DNA from: Pseudomonas sp. FP1742
Lineage (GTDB): Bacteria; Pseudomonadota; Gammaproteobacteria; Pseudomonadales; Pseudomonadaceae
NCBI RefSeq assembly: GCF_030687145.1
Contig: NZ_CP117460.1
Location: forward strand, 3,286,001-3,350,000
Direction: 5' to 3'
Length of the DNA stretch: 64,000 nucleotides
This document shows, in pieces, positions 33,463 to 43,260 of this stretch (the stretch's first letter is position 1; each line of letters begins with the position of its first letter). The notes under the pieces are model-generated. The model was not told the DNA's origin. It searched no databases and saw only the letters and a list, made by a program, of their open reading frames with translations. A program made the position numbers and the translations under genes.

Positions 33463-34773
33463 ATGAAGATCATTCCCAAAGCGCTTTTTCTGTCCGCCGG
33501 CCTGTCCTCTGCCCTGCTCTGCCAGGCTGGCGAAACGGTGACCATCGCCACCGTGAACAACAGCGACATGATCCGCATGCAGCGGTTGTCCAAAACATTT
33601 GAACAGATGCACCCAGACGTGAAGCTCAACTGGGTGGTGCTCGAAGAAAACGTGTTGCGCCAGCGCCTGACCACCGACATTGCGACCCAGGGCGGTCAGT
33701 TCGATGTGCTCACCATCGGCACTTACGAAACACCACTGTGGGGCGCCAAGCATTGGCTGGAGCCGATGAAAGATCTGCCCGCCAGCTATGACCTGGAGGA
33801 TATTTTTCCCTCGGTTCGCCAGGGGTTATCCGTCAACGACACCCTTTACGCTTTACCGTTTTATGGCGAAAGCACCATCACCTATTACCGTACCGACCTG
33901 TTCAAGGACGCCGGCCTGACCATGCCCGAACACCCGACCTGGACACAGCTCGGTGAGTTCGCCGGCAAACTGCATCAGCCGGATAAGGAACAGTACGGAA
34001 TGTGCCTGCGTGGCAAGGCCGGTTGGGGTGAGAACATGGCGCTGCTGACAACCCTGTCCAATGCCTTTGGTGCACGCTGGTTCGACGAGCAGTGGCAACC
34101 GCAACTCACCGGGCCGCAGTGGACCGCCGCCGCCAACTTCTACGTCAACACCCTCAAGCAGTACGGCCCGCCGGGCGTTTCGAGCAATGGCTTCAACGAG
34201 ACGCTGGCCCTGTTCAACAGCGGCAAATGCGCGATCTGGGTCGATGCCAGCGTCGCCGGCTCCTTCATCACTGACAAAACCCAAAGCAAAGTGGTCGACA
34301 ATGTCGGCTTCGTGGCCGCGCCCATAGAAGTCACCGACAAGGGCTCGTCTTGGCTCTACGCCTGGTCACTGGCCATCCCGGCGACGTCCAAACACAAGGA
34401 AGCCGCCAAAGCCTTCGTGACCTGGGCGACCTCCAAGGAATACATCCAACTGGTCACCGAGAAGGATGGCATCAGCAACGTACCGCCAGGCACCCGCATG
34501 TCCACCTACAGCGACGCGTATTTGCAGGCCGCGCCCTTTGCCAGTGTCACGCTGAAAATGATGCAGCACGCCGACCCGGCGCGTCCTTCGGTCCAGCCGG
34601 TGCCCTACGTTGGTATCCAGTACGTGACCATCCCCGAATTCCAGGCCATCGGCACGTCAGTCGGCAAGCTGGTATCTGCGGCGCTCACCGGGCAGATGCC
34701 GGTGGAACAGGCCCTGGCCTCAGCGCAGCAAAGCACCGAGCGGGAGATGAAGCGCGCTGGTTATCCCAAGTAG
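33463..34773 (+). CDS. mtlE: Polyol (mannitol/sorbitol) ABC transporter substrate-binding protein
   Basis: 436 aa with a signal peptide (cleavage after LLCQAG, residue about 23). SBP family 1 fold: VTIATVNNSDMIRMQRLSKT at the start, TTDIATQGGQFDVLTIG and DTLYALPFYGESTITYYRTD. It matches MtlE of Pseudomonas polyol importers in pattern. GCGGAGA precedes the ATG. In known operons mtlE is followed by mtlFG permeases and mtlK ATPase; here none follows, only a REP doublet and a SDR gene. Uptake by this protein alone is not possible, so it must borrow a transporter or be a relic. Confidence 0.9.
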   Translation: MKIIPKALFLSAGLSSALLCQAGETVTIATVNNSDMIRMQRLSKTFEQMHPDVKLNWVVLEENVLRQRLTTDIATQGGQFDVLTIGTYETPLWGAKHWLEPMKDLPASYDLEDIFPSVRQGLSVNDTLYALPFYGESTITYYRTDLFKDAGLTMPEHPTWTQLGEFAGKLHQPDKEQYGMCLRGKAGWGENMALLTTLSNAFGARWFDEQWQPQLTGPQWTAAANFYVNTLKQYGPPGVSSNGFNETLALFNSGKCAIWVDASVAGSFITDKTQSKVVDNVGFVAAPIEVTDKGSSWLYAWSLAIPATSKHKEAAKAFVTWATSKEYIQLVTEKDGISNVPPGTRMSTYSDAYLQAAPFASVTLKMMQHADPARPSVQPVPYVGIQYVTIPEFQAIGTSVGKLVSAALTGQMPVEQALASAQQSTEREMKRAGYPK

Positions 34774-34782
34774 GTAGTCCGT

Positions 34783-34870
34783 GTGGGAGCGGGCTTGCTC
34801 GCGAAGAGGGCGGCACATTCAACAGCGATGTCGCCTGACATACCGCTTTCGCGAGCAAACCCGCTCCCAC
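34783..34870. repeat. REP doublet (BIME), copy 1
   Basis: Head GTGGGAGCGGGCTTGCTCGC at 34783 and its inverted partner ending 34870, 88 bases in all. It fills the gap between mtlE and the SDR gene and is nearly the reverse complement of the copy at 42425. Confidence 0.9.
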
Positions 34871-34931
34871 AGGGTTCTGCGCAGACTTGTAATGCCCTCA
34901 ACGGGGGCGTCTTTATAGCTCTTACGAATGG

Positions 34932-35714
34932 ATGAAAAAAATGAAACGTCTGGAAGGAAAAAGCGCGCTTATCACCGGTTCTGCCAGGGGCATCGGGAGA
35001 ACCTTCGCGCAAGCCTATCTCCGCGAAGGCGCTACGGTCGCAATCGCCGACATCAACCTTGAACGCGCGCAAGCCACAGCAGCTGAACTGGGGCCGAATG
35101 CCTATGCGATCGAGATGGACGTGACCGATCAGCAATCCATCGACGGTGCTATCGCGGCGGTCATCACCACCACAGGCAAGCTCGATATCCTGATCAACAA
35201 CGCGGCGCTGTTTGATCTCGCACCCATTACAGAGATTTCCCGGGACAGCTACGAACGGCTGTTCTCGATCAACGTTTCCGGCACCCTGTTCACGCTGCAG
35301 GCCGCGGCCAAACAGATGATCCGCCAGGGTCACGGCGGCAAGATCATCAACATGGCCAGTCAGGCCGGGCGGCGCGGTGAAGCGCTGGTCGCGGTGTATT
35401 GCGCGACCAAAGCGGCGGTGATCAGCCTCACGCAATCGGCCGGCCTCAATCTCATTCCCCATCACATCAATGTGAATGCCATCGCGCCGGGTGTGGTGGA
35501 CGGTGAGCACTGGGATGGCGTCGATGCGCTGTTTGCCCGTTATGAGAACCGGCCGATCGGGGAAAAGAAAAAACTGGCGGGACAGGAAGTACCGTATGGA
35601 CGCATGGGCACGGCAGAAGACCTTGTCGGCATGGCGATCTTCCTCGCGTCCGCCGAAAGCGATTACATCGTGGCGCAGACCTATAACGTCGATGGTGGCA
35701 ACTGGATGAGCTGA
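34932..35714 (+). CDS. SDR-family polyol dehydrogenase (sorbitol/L-iditol dehydrogenase-like)
   Basis: 260 aa short-chain dehydrogenase. TGSARGIGRTFAQ is the NAD-binding loop, NNAALFDLAPI the second motif and YCATKAAVISL the catalytic Tyr-Lys. The sequence resembles Rhodobacter-type sorbitol dehydrogenase (SmoS), which oxidises glucitol to fructose. Placement after mtlE supports a polyol substrate. An in-frame ATG at 34941 is an alternative start. There is no mtlD-type long-chain mannitol dehydrogenase in this window. Confidence 0.85.
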   Translation: MKKMKRLEGKSALITGSARGIGRTFAQAYLREGATVAIADINLERAQATAAELGPNAYAIEMDVTDQQSIDGAIAAVITTTGKLDILINNAALFDLAPITEISRDSYERLFSINVSGTLFTLQAAAKQMIRQGHGGKIINMASQAGRRGEALVAVYCATKAAVISLTQSAGLNLIPHHINVNAIAPGVVDGEHWDGVDALFARYENRPIGEKKKLAGQEVPYGRMGTAEDLVGMAIFLASAESDYIVAQTYNVDGGNWMS

Positions 35715-35744
35715 CTGGCCCCGATTACAGGGCCAGCCGATGCC

Positions 35745-37358
35745 TCAAAGGCGAAACCGATCCACTGATTGCGAGAGCTGTCCGGCCAGGGTGGACAGCT
35801 CATCGGTAGTCGAGGCCGTCTGGTTAATGACCTTGCTATTGCCTTCGGACATGCCGGCAATCATTTCCACCTGGTGCGCGATTTCGTTGCTCGCCAGGCT
35901 CTGCTCGCCGATCGTGCGGCTGATGTCATTGACCAATTCTGTGGTACTGAGCGTGGCCTGAAGGATTTCGCGGATGGCGCGCTCGACGTCGGCGGTCACC
36001 GCCATGCCCTTGTCGACCTGTGCAACGCCCGCCTCCATGCTGCTGACCGCTTCACGGGTGCTTTGCTGGATGCGGGCGACCATGGTGGCGATTTCCTGGG
36101 TGGAGGCACTGGTACGACCCGCCAGGCTGCGGACTTCATCGGCAACAACGGCGAAACCGCGGCCCTGCTCGCCGGCGCGGGCGGCCTCGATGGCGGCGTT
36201 GAGCGCCAGCAGGTTGGTTTGGTCGGCGATGCCCTTGATCACCTGAATGATGCTGAAAATCCCCTCGGACTCCTTGTCCAGGGTGCGGATCACTTGGGCC
36301 GACTGCTGCGCCGAACGGGCAATCCCGTCCATGTCGCTGACCACCTGATGAATCACCCGACCGCCGTCCTTCGCCAGTTCCTCGGCTTGGTTGGCCATGT
36401 TCAGTGCACGCCCGGCATGCCGGGTGATTTCTTCGATACTCGCAGTCATTTCACTGGCCGCCGCGGCCATGGTGCTGGCGGCGACGCTTTGCTGCTGGCT
36501 GCTGCCCGCGACCTGATGGCAACCGTTGCTCAACTGCTGGCTCATGCCGCTCACGCCGTGGGCGTTGCTGCGCACCACCTCGATCATGCCGCGCAGGTCG
36601 CGCTGCATGGTCGCCAGGCTGCGAATCAAGGTGCTGGCTTCGTCCTTGCGGGTGGGCTCGACGATAGGCTCGCTCAGGTTGCCATGGGCGATGCTGTCGG
36701 CTATCCGGCTGGCGGTTTGCAATGGCCCCATGATGCTCAGGATGACCGAGCGCCCTTGGGCGAGCAGCAGCAACAAGCTGGCAATGAGTACGGCGCCGAG
36801 GGTGAAGTTGGCACTGCTGATGGTTTGCCGAGTCCCCGCGCTGGTCTGTTGAGTGTTGGTTTCGATCAGCTCACTGAGGGTGGCCATCTGGTCTTCCAGT
36901 TGGCTGAACGCGTTATTGAACGTGCCCAGTTGCTGTTGTGCGAGCTGCGGATCATCCAGCGCCAGCCCGACAATGCGCTCGGCGGCACTGATGTACGTAT
37001 CGAGGCTGGGCTTGATCTTGTCCAGTGCGGCCTTGAGGGTGTCGTTGACCGGCAGTTTGAGGTTGTCGCCGAGCATCTCGCGAAAGTGTGCGGCATGCTC
37101 ATTGAGGGAACTGCGCACCTCGGCCTTGCTGCTGGGGCTCTTGTCCAACCCTACCAGCATCGCCGACAGCACATCGGCGCGCAGTGCATCGTGCATCATG
37201 TCGGCTTCGAGGTGGTTGCGCAGCGCGGTCATGCTGACCTCGTTGTCACTCACCGCTTCAGCCATCCGAGTGTTCCCCACATAGCTGACCAGACTCAAGA
37301 CCAGGGCGGTGAGCAAGCCAGTGCCGATCAACAAGATCAAACGTAATTTTATGGACAC
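35745..37358 (-). CDS. Methyl-accepting chemotaxis protein
   Basis: 537 aa. TM1 (residues 6-28), a periplasmic helical-bundle sensor of about 150 residues ([20 protein letters not shown]), TM2 near 185-205, HAMP, and a signalling domain whose hairpin tip reads [20 protein letters not shown]. Cytoplasmic methylation sites are expected on either side. No C-terminal CheR-binding pentapeptide is seen (ends SVDRFRL). The ligand is unknown. It lies tail to tail with the SDR gene, 30 bases apart. Confidence 0.93.
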   Translation of the reverse strand: MSIKLRLILLIGTGLLTALVLSLVSYVGNTRMAEAVSDNEVSMTALRNHLEADMMHDALRADVLSAMLVGLDKSPSSKAEVRSSLNEHAAHFREMLGDNLKLPVNDTLKAALDKIKPSLDTYISAAERIVGLALDDPQLAQQQLGTFNNAFSQLEDQMATLSELIETNTQQTSAGTRQTISSANFTLGAVLIASLLLLLAQGRSVILSIMGPLQTASRIADSIAHGNLSEPIVEPTRKDEASTLIRSLATMQRDLRGMIEVVRSNAHGVSGMSQQLSNGCHQVAGSSQQQSVAASTMAAAASEMTASIEEITRHAGRALNMANQAEELAKDGGRVIHQVVSDMDGIARSAQQSAQVIRTLDKESEGIFSIIQVIKGIADQTNLLALNAAIEAARAGEQGRGFAVVADEVRSLAGRTSASTQEIATMVARIQQSTREAVSSMEAGVAQVDKGMAVTADVERAIREILQATLSTTELVNDISRTIGEQSLASNEIAHQVEMIAGMSEGNSKVINQTASTTDELSTLAGQLSQSVDRFRL

Positions 37359-37487
37359 TCGATGGTTCCCCTGTCGGCAGGTGCATGGTCGGCTAATTGC
37401 CTACTGTTGGGTTATCGACTGTTCCAACCAGTTACTGAGGCTTATTTCCACGCAAGCCGATTTTTACGACCTACGGTATGCGCGGGC

Positions 37488-37931
37488 TCAATGCCCGCGA
37501 ATGTAGTGCTCAAGCTGACGAATCAAATCGGCCTGCTCGACGATGGCTTCCTTGACCAGATCACCGATCGACAGCAACCCGATCAGCTCGCCGCCCTCCA
37601 GCACCGGCAGATGGCGCAAATGACTGTCGGTCATGACTTCCATGCAGCGCTCGATGCTCTGCAGGCTGTCGGCGGTCACCACCGGCGCGCTCATGATCTC
37701 GCGCACCGGCGTACCGACCGAAGAACGCCCCTGTAGCACCACCTTGCGCGCATAGTCGCGCTCACTGATGACGCCGACCACCTGCCCTGCTTCGATCACG
37801 GGCAGCGCGCCGACGTTCTTCTCGGCCATCATCTTCAGGGCGTCGAGGACCATCTGATCCGGTGCGATGCTGTGCACCTGCTGGTTTTGCACGATCTTCA
37901 GTTTCAGCAACTGTGCGGCTGTTTTCATCAA
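37488..37931 (-). CDS. Tandem CBS-domain protein
   Basis: 147 aa with two CBS domains (residues 15-72, AEKNVGALPVIEAGQVVGVI; and 78-137, RHLPVLEGGELIGLLSIGDL), which usually bind adenine nucleotides. It follows nirD on the same strand after 28 bases, but whether it belongs to the nir operon is unclear. No catalytic domain is attached. Confidence 0.88.
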   Translation of the reverse strand: MMKTAAQLLKLKIVQNQQVHSIAPDQMVLDALKMMAEKNVGALPVIEAGQVVGVISERDYARKVVLQGRSSVGTPVREIMSAPVVTADSLQSIERCMEVMTDSHLRHLPVLEGGELIGLLSIGDLVKEAIVEQADLIRQLEHYIRGH

Positions 37932-37959
37932 CGTTCTCCGATACGGTTCAGCGCGGCGG

Positions 37960-38346
37960 TCAAGCCGCCGCGACTTCCACGACGCCGGCGTTCAGACGCA
38001 CCGGCCACACCCGCAGGCGCTGTTCGGGGTACTCCAGGCAGCTGCCGTCTTCAAGACGAAAGTGCTGCTTGTAGATCGGCGACGCCACCACCAGATCACC
38101 CTTGAGGCTGCCGATCAATCCACGGCCGATGACGTTCGCCCCGGATTGCGGATCATGATTGTCGATGGCGTAGAGGGTGCGGCCTTCGGCTTGTGGCAGG
38201 TAGAACAGCGCCACCTGGGCGCCGTCGAGCCAGACGACGACGCCGGAGTTGCTGACCAGATCCTGCTGGCTGCACACCGCCTGCCAGGCTTGGGCATTGG
38301 CCGCGGTGGCAAGGGCATCGACACGCTGGGTATTGGACTGGCTCAT
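37960..38346 (-). CDS. nirD: Nitrite reductase (NADH) small subunit NirD
   Basis: 128 aa Rieske-fold subunit without a 2Fe-2S cluster, as known for NirD; YAIDNHDPQSGANVIGRGLI and SPIYKQHFRLEDGSC are the family blocks. Its ATG overlaps the nirB stop (ATGA). It supports the NirB siroheme enzyme in assimilatory reduction of nitrite to ammonium. Confidence 0.95.
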   Translation of the reverse strand: MSQSNTQRVDALATAANAQAWQAVCSQQDLVSNSGVVVWLDGAQVALFYLPQAEGRTLYAIDNHDPQSGANVIGRGLIGSLKGDLVVASPIYKQHFRLEDGSCLEYPEQRLRVWPVRLNAGVVEVAAA

Positions 38347-40907
38347 CAGGCATTCTCCTCGGTGACAGGGATTAGGTTGAGTTCGGCGGCCATGATCGGC
38401 CGGCGTTGACCGCGCTCCTGGACAAAATGGATGTCCGGGTCGGGGCGTTTATCGTTGACGAAGGTGCGGAAGCGCTTGAGTTTTTCCGGGTCTTTGAGGG
38501 CATTGGCCCATTCGCATTCGTAGCGGTTGACCACCAGTTGCATCTGCGATTCGAGTTCCGCGCCAAGCCCCAGGCTGTCGTTGATGATCACGTCCTTGAG
38601 GTAATCCAGGCCGCCCTCCAGGCTTTCGCGCCACACGGAAGTGCGCTGCAATTTGTCGGCGGTGCGGATGTAGAACATCAGGAAACGGTCGATGTAACGG
38701 ATCAGGGTTGCGTCGTCCAGGTCGGTGGCGAACAACTCGGCGTGACGCGGACGCATGCCGCCGTTGCCGGCCACATAGAGGTTCCAGCCATTCTCGGTGG
38801 CGATCACGCCCACGTCTTTGCTCTGCGCCTCGGCACATTCACGGGTGCAACCGGAGACGGCGAATTTGAGTTTGTGCGGCGAGCGCAGGCCTTTGTAGCG
38901 ATCCTCCAGGGTCAGGGCCATTTTCACGCTGTCCTGCACGCCGTAACGGCACCAGGTGCTGCCCACGCAAGATTTCACCGTGCGGGTCGATTTGCCGTAG
39001 GCGTGCCCGGTTTCAAAACCCGCTTCGATCAACTCGGACCAGATGTCCGGCAACTGATGCAACTGCGCGCCGAACAGGTCGATCCGCTGGCCACCGGTGA
39101 TCTTGGTGTAGAGGTCGTATTTCTTCGCCACCACGCCGATCGCGATCAGCTTGTCCGCCGTGATCTCACCGCCAGCGATGCGCGGCACCACCGAATAGGT
39201 GCCGTTTTTCTGCATGTTGGCCATGAAGGTATCGTTGGTGTCCTGCAATGGCACCAGCGAGGCGTCCATGATTGGCTGGTTCCAGCACGAGGCGAGGATC
39301 GAGCCCACCGCCGGTTTGCACACGTCGCAACCGGTGTGGCCACGACCGTGTTTGGCCAGCAGTTCTTCGAAGGTGATCACCCCTTCTACCCGCACCAGCG
39401 CATAGAGTTCCTGGCGGGTGTAGGCGAAGTGTTCGCACAGGCTCTTGTCGACACTGACGCCACGGGCAATCAGTTCATGCTCGAACACTTGCTTGAGCAG
39501 CCCCGCGCAACCGCCGCAACCGGTGCAGGCCTTGGTCTGCGATTTGAGCAGGCCCAGATCGGTGCAACCGCCGTCGATGGCCGAGCAGATCGAGCCCTTG
39601 GTGACGTTATGGCACGAACACACCGTTGCCGACTCGGGCAACGCGCCCGGACCCAGGGTTGGCGCGCCGGCGGACGACGGCAGAATCAGGCTGGCCGGTT
39701 CCGCCGGCAAGGCAATGCCGTTCTGCATGTATTGCAGCAAGGTGTCGTAATAGCTGTTGTCGCCGACCAACACCGCTCCGAGCACGCGCTTGCTGTCCGC
39801 ATCCACCACCAGCCGACGGTAACTGGCCGTCGCTTCATCGATGAACTGATAACTGCGCGCCCCCGGCGTCTGCGCATGGGCATCGCCGATGGAGCCGACG
39901 TCGACGCCAAGCAGTTTGAGCTTGGTCGACATGTCGGCGCCCTGGAACGGCTCGGCGGCTTGATTGCACAGCAGTGACGCCACGCCTCGGGCCATCTGGT
40001 AACCGGGGGCGACCAGACCGAAGAGGCTGCCATTCCAGGCGGCACACTCGCCGATGGCGTAGATATTCGGATCGCTGGTCAGGCACTGATCGTCAATCAC
40101 TACGCCGCCGCGAGGACCGATGTCCAGCGCGCATTGGCGGGCCAGTGCGTCTTGCGCACGAATACCGGCGGAGAACACGATCAGGTCGGTTTCGAGAAAT
40201 TCGTCATTGGCAAAATTCATCCGGTAACGGTACTGCTCACCGGCACTGATCGACTGCGTGCCACGGGACAGGTGCACACCCACGCCGAGCCGCTCGATTT
40301 GCGCCTTCAGCGCCAGGCCACCCTGCTCGTCCAGCTGTACCGGCATCAGGCGCGGGGCGAATTCCACCACATGGGCTTCCAGGCCCAGGCTTTTCAGGGC
40401 ATTGGCGGCTTCCAGACCGAGCAGACCACCACCGACCACCACGCCACGCCGGGCATTGGCCGCCGCAGCGCGAATCGCATCAAGGTCTTCAAGGGTGCGA
40501 TACACCAGGCGCGAGTCACCTTCGGCACCTTCAATCGGCGGCACGAAAGGATAAGAGCCAGTGGCCAGAACCAGCTTGTCGTACGCGACGCAACCTTGTG
40601 CGGTGATCACTTGGCGCCGGGCGCGGTCGATTTCCAGCACCGGCATGCCCAGATGCAGGGTGACGCCCGGCGTCTGGTACAGGGAAGCTTCACCCAGGGC
40701 CAGCGACTCGGCATCGCGACCGCCGAAATACTCGGACAGATGCACACGGTCGTAGGCGCGCATCGGCTCTTCGCTGAAGACATGCAGGCGGTAGTGGTCG
40801 AGGGCGCCGCGCTCGATGAGCTGCTCGACACAATGATGTCCGACCATGCCATTGCCGATCACGATCAGTGTTTGCAGTTTGTTCAACGCGGCAACATTGG
40901 AATTCAT
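38346..40907 (-). CDS. nirB: Nitrite reductase (NADH) large subunit NirB
   Basis: 853 aa. Residues 1-300: FAD/NAD(P)-binding pyridine nucleotide-disulfide domain (LIVIGNGMVGHHCVE). Middle: BFD-like 2Fe-2S segment (CSCHNVTKGS then CTGCGGC). C-terminal: siroheme/4Fe-4S domain with the Cys pairs in CVGSTWC and CTREC. It reduces nitrite to ammonium with NADH in the cytoplasm. The ATG at 40907 gives MNSNVAALNKLQTLIV; a longer frame extends through the leader terminator and is not coding. Confidence 0.96.
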   Translation of the reverse strand: MNSNVAALNKLQTLIVIGNGMVGHHCVEQLIERGALDHYRLHVFSEEPMRAYDRVHLSEYFGGRDAESLALGEASLYQTPGVTLHLGMPVLEIDRARRQVITAQGCVAYDKLVLATGSYPFVPPIEGAEGDSRLVYRTLEDLDAIRAAAANARRGVVVGGGLLGLEAANALKSLGLEAHVVEFAPRLMPVQLDEQGGLALKAQIERLGVGVHLSRGTQSISAGEQYRYRMNFANDEFLETDLIVFSAGIRAQDALARQCALDIGPRGGVVIDDQCLTSDPNIYAIGECAAWNGSLFGLVAPGYQMARGVASLLCNQAAEPFQGADMSTKLKLLGVDVGSIGDAHAQTPGARSYQFIDEATASYRRLVVDADSKRVLGAVLVGDNSYYDTLLQYMQNGIALPAEPASLILPSSAGAPTLGPGALPESATVCSCHNVTKGSICSAIDGGCTDLGLLKSQTKACTGCGGCAGLLKQVFEHELIARGVSVDKSLCEHFAYTRQELYALVRVEGVITFEELLAKHGRGHTGCDVCKPAVGSILASCWNQPIMDASLVPLQDTNDTFMANMQKNGTYSVVPRIAGGEITADKLIAIGVVAKKYDLYTKITGGQRIDLFGAQLHQLPDIWSELIEAGFETGHAYGKSTRTVKSCVGSTWCRYGVQDSVKMALTLEDRYKGLRSPHKLKFAVSGCTRECAEAQSKDVGVIATENGWNLYVAGNGGMRPRHAELFATDLDDATLIRYIDRFLMFYIRTADKLQRTSVWRESLEGGLDYLKDVIINDSLGLGAELESQMQLVVNRYECEWANALKDPEKLKRFRTFVNDKRPDPDIHFVQERGQRRPIMAAELNLIPVTEENA

Positions 40908-40946
40908 AGTAAGCACCCAGCCAAAGCCAATCACGGTTAAAAAAGC

Positions 40947-40982
40947 AAAAAAAAACGCCTGAAACCTCTCGGTTTCAGGCGT
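40947..40982 (-). terminator. Leader terminator upstream of nirB (likely attenuator)
   Basis: Minus-strand stem ACGCCTGAAACC/GGTTTCAGGCGT with loop GAGA, then nine Ts. It lies between the sigma-54-type promoter at 41113 and the nirB start, so it would stop transcription unless antiterminated. Confidence 0.85.
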
Positions 40983-41112
40983 CTTTGCCTGTTCTCGCGG
41001 TGTTCGACCTGGCGCCTTCGCCTGATCCACCGATGTTGCCCACGACCTGCTCGGCCGGTCGATCTTCGTTGATCGACGGGGCGGCCCACTGCGTGGACCC
41101 TGATCGATGTAA

Positions 41113-41128
41113 TGCAGCGTTTGTGCCA
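41113..41128 (-). promoter_or_regulatory. Sigma-54-type promoter for nirBD
   Basis: On the minus strand TGGCAC-N6-TGCA: GG at -24 and GC at -12 are separated by 10 bases, with close match to TGGCAC and TGCA. About 205 bases upstream of nirB. Suggests RpoN/NtrC nitrogen control. Confidence 0.65.
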
Positions 41129-41424
41129 GTTGCGGGTCGAGCGGTTTTAAACGTCGTTTCAGTAAGGGTTTATCGGGGGTTAACGTGATTTGCCTTCAGG
41201 GCGATCGAGGCTCGGGGCGATTCGGTTTTTGCCTTGGCATAGTGCAGGCCGTGCGCGACGAGCTTCATAAAAGTGCGTTTGCGTGTCTGATCTTCTGGTG
41301 TTGCGGTGGTATTGGCCTGCCCTCACCTGATAGCCTGAGCACCCTTGCCTGCATGTCTCTGATGGATCATCGGCGCGCAAAGACGCCGCGATGATCACTC
41401 CACCCCCATTCAATCAAGACAACG

Positions 41425-42360
41425 GTGACTCTCTTGATCAGCAGCACCCCCACATTTGCCCGTGATATCGACGGCAAAGCCATTTCTGCCAAGGTCCTCG
41501 ACGAGGTCCGGGAAGAGGTTCAGGCCCTCGCTGGCCAACAGATCTACCCCGCTCTGGCGGTCGTACTGGTCGGCGACGACCCGGCCAGCCATGTGTATGT
41601 GCGCAATAAACTGCTGCGCGCCAAGGAAGTCGGTATCCGCTCCCTGGAATACCGCCTGCCGGAAACCGCCAGCCAGGCCCAGGTTCTGGAGCTGATTGCA
41701 CAACTCAATGCCGACCCCACGGTAAACGGCATCCTGGTACAACTGCCCTTGCCGGCCCCTGTCGATGAACAGGCCGTGATTCATGCCATCGACCCGATCA
41801 AGGACGTGGACGGTTTTCATCGGGAAAACGTCGGCGGGCTGGTGCAGGGCATCGAGGTTCTGACCCCATGCACGCCCAGCGGCTGCATGCGCCTGCTGCA
41901 TGAAACCTGCGGTGCCGACTTGAGCGGTTTGCACGCGGTGGTCATCGGCCGTTCGAACATTGTCGGCAAGCCAATGGCGACCTTGCTGCTGCAAGCCAAC
42001 TGTTCGGTCAGCGTGGTGCACTCGCGCAGCGTCGATGCCCCGGCGTTGTGTCGGCTGGCGGATATCGTGGTCGCGGCGGTGGGCCGGCCAGCGTTGATCG
42101 ACGCCAGTTGGCTCAAGCCTGGCGCGGTGGTGATCGATGTCGGCATTAACCGAATTACCGACGAGTCCGGCAACCGTCTGGTGGGCGATGTCGATTACGC
42201 CAGCGCTCGTACCGTCGCCCGCGCGATCACGCCGGTGCCCGGTGGCGTCGGGCCGATGACCATTGCCTATCTGCTGAAAAACACCCTGATCGCCAGCCGC
42301 TTGCAACGCGCGGCGCAGGCACGCGGGCAGCAGCCTGAAGACGACCTGGCGTTGAACTGA
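41425..42360 (+). CDS. folD: Bifunctional methylenetetrahydrofolate dehydrogenase/cyclohydrolase FolD
   Basis: 311 aa. Converts 5,10-methylene-THF to 10-formyl-THF. Signatures: [20 protein letters not shown] with the catalytic Lys, [23 protein letters not shown] (NADP loop) and PGGVGPMT. The start is uncertain: GTG at 41425 adds [10 protein letters not shown] before the conserved ARDIDGK, and a TTG at 41434 is also possible. Divergent from nirBD. Pseudomonads often carry a second folD elsewhere; whether this is the main copy cannot be told here. Confidence 0.93.
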   Translation: MTLLISSTPTFARDIDGKAISAKVLDEVREEVQALAGQQIYPALAVVLVGDDPASHVYVRNKLLRAKEVGIRSLEYRLPETASQAQVLELIAQLNADPTVNGILVQLPLPAPVDEQAVIHAIDPIKDVDGFHRENVGGLVQGIEVLTPCTPSGCMRLLHETCGADLSGLHAVVIGRSNIVGKPMATLLLQANCSVSVVHSRSVDAPALCRLADIVVAAVGRPALIDASWLKPGAVVIDVGINRITDESGNRLVGDVDYASARTVARAITPVPGGVGPMTIAYLLKNTLIASRLQRAAQARGQQPEDDLALN

Positions 42361-42424
42361 GCACAACGCACATGGCCCACTTGTAGGTGGGCCGTGTCGG
42401 TAATGGCAGTCAGGCGCGGAACCT

Positions 42425-42512
42425 GTGGGAGCGGGCTTGCTCGCGAAAGCGGTGTATCTGGTGACATCAATGTTGTGTATGCCGCCCTCTTCGCGAGCAA
42501 GCCCGCTCCCAC
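42425..42512. repeat. REP doublet (BIME), copy 2
   Basis: 88 bases bounded by GTGGGAGCGGGCTTGCTCGC and its inverse, the reverse complement of the copy at 34783 apart from about 11 mismatches. Located after folD. Confidence 0.9.
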
Positions 42513-42570
42513 ATGGATTGTACTCAACTGACTGGCATTGGGCCGTTTCGATCGGGCGTCGAAATCGCAG

Positions 42571-43089
42571 TTATTTCCCGGCGTGCAACACCTGTGTTTG
42601 CGGCATCGCCGAAGAGTGGTGGTTAAGAATCTTCCACTGACCGCCCACCTGCTCATAAACGAAGGTGTAGCGCGCCTGCACCTGACGGGTCTTGCCATCG
42701 GCTTCGGTCAACGTAAAGGTGTAGACGCCACTGTCCATGGCCACGTTGGCGCCCAATGGGCGGATCTCACGGAAGTTGATCTGCCCTGCCGGCTTGAGCG
42801 CCATGAAGTGATCGAAGTAGTCCTTGATCTGTGCCGGCGTGGTGCGCACCTGATTGGAAACCGTCGGTTGCAGCACCGCGTTCGGCGCATACAGGTCGAC
42901 CACGCTCTGAACATTGCCGCTCTTCAACGCGCTGTTCCAATGGTCAAACAGGGCGGCGATCTCACGATCCTTCACGTTGGTGGGCTGCTGCGCCACGCTG
43001 CTGTAAACGTAAGGGACTGCCTCTAATGCCTGAGCCAGTGGGGCGGTCAGGGCGAACAACAGGACGAGGGTTGAGGTCTTGAGTTTCAT
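42571..43089 (-). CDS. Secreted SgcJ/EcaC-family (SnoaL-like) protein
   Basis: 172 aa. Signal peptide (residues 1-21, MKLKTSTLVLLFALTAPLAQ ending in A), then a cone-shaped SnoaL/DUF4440 fold: EIAALFDHWNSALKSGNVQS, VVDLYAPNAVLQPTVSN and ILNHHSSAMP. The ATG at 43089 is preferred because the longer frame upstream lacks family similarity. It is periplasmic with unknown ligand or activity. Monocistronic, divergent from the sensor kinase gene. Confidence 0.87.
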   Translation of the reverse strand: MKLKTSTLVLLFALTAPLAQALEAVPYVYSSVAQQPTNVKDREIAALFDHWNSALKSGNVQSVVDLYAPNAVLQPTVSNQVRTTPAQIKDYFDHFMALKPAGQINFREIRPLGANVAMDSGVYTFTLTEADGKTRQVQARYTFVYEQVGGQWKILNHHSSAMPQTQVLHAGK

Positions 43090-43260
43090 TGCGCTATTCC
43101 AATGATGGTCGATGGGCACACTGTGCCGCCCGGAACGCGCCCCGCCATCGGCCAACCGGAGCCATTTGCCTATGCCATTCGGCAGATGGCGCCCTGCCCC
43201 GTTAACAAGGTTTAATGACGCCCCTGCCCGAACGGGCATGCCAGTGTCGGAAGCCGCCCC

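Noticed and set aside
35769..37346. 525-codon plus-strand frame opposite the chemoreceptor gene
   Set aside because: Antisense shadow of a gene with clear MCP motifs; low-complexity residue content.
38406..39977. 523-codon plus-strand frame opposite nirB
   Set aside because: Shadow of a conserved enzyme gene; no ribosome site or family similarity.
41130..41424. NtrC binding sites upstream of the nir sigma-54-type promoter
   Set aside because: No convincing TGCAC-N5-GTGCA pair was found by eye, so no site is listed.
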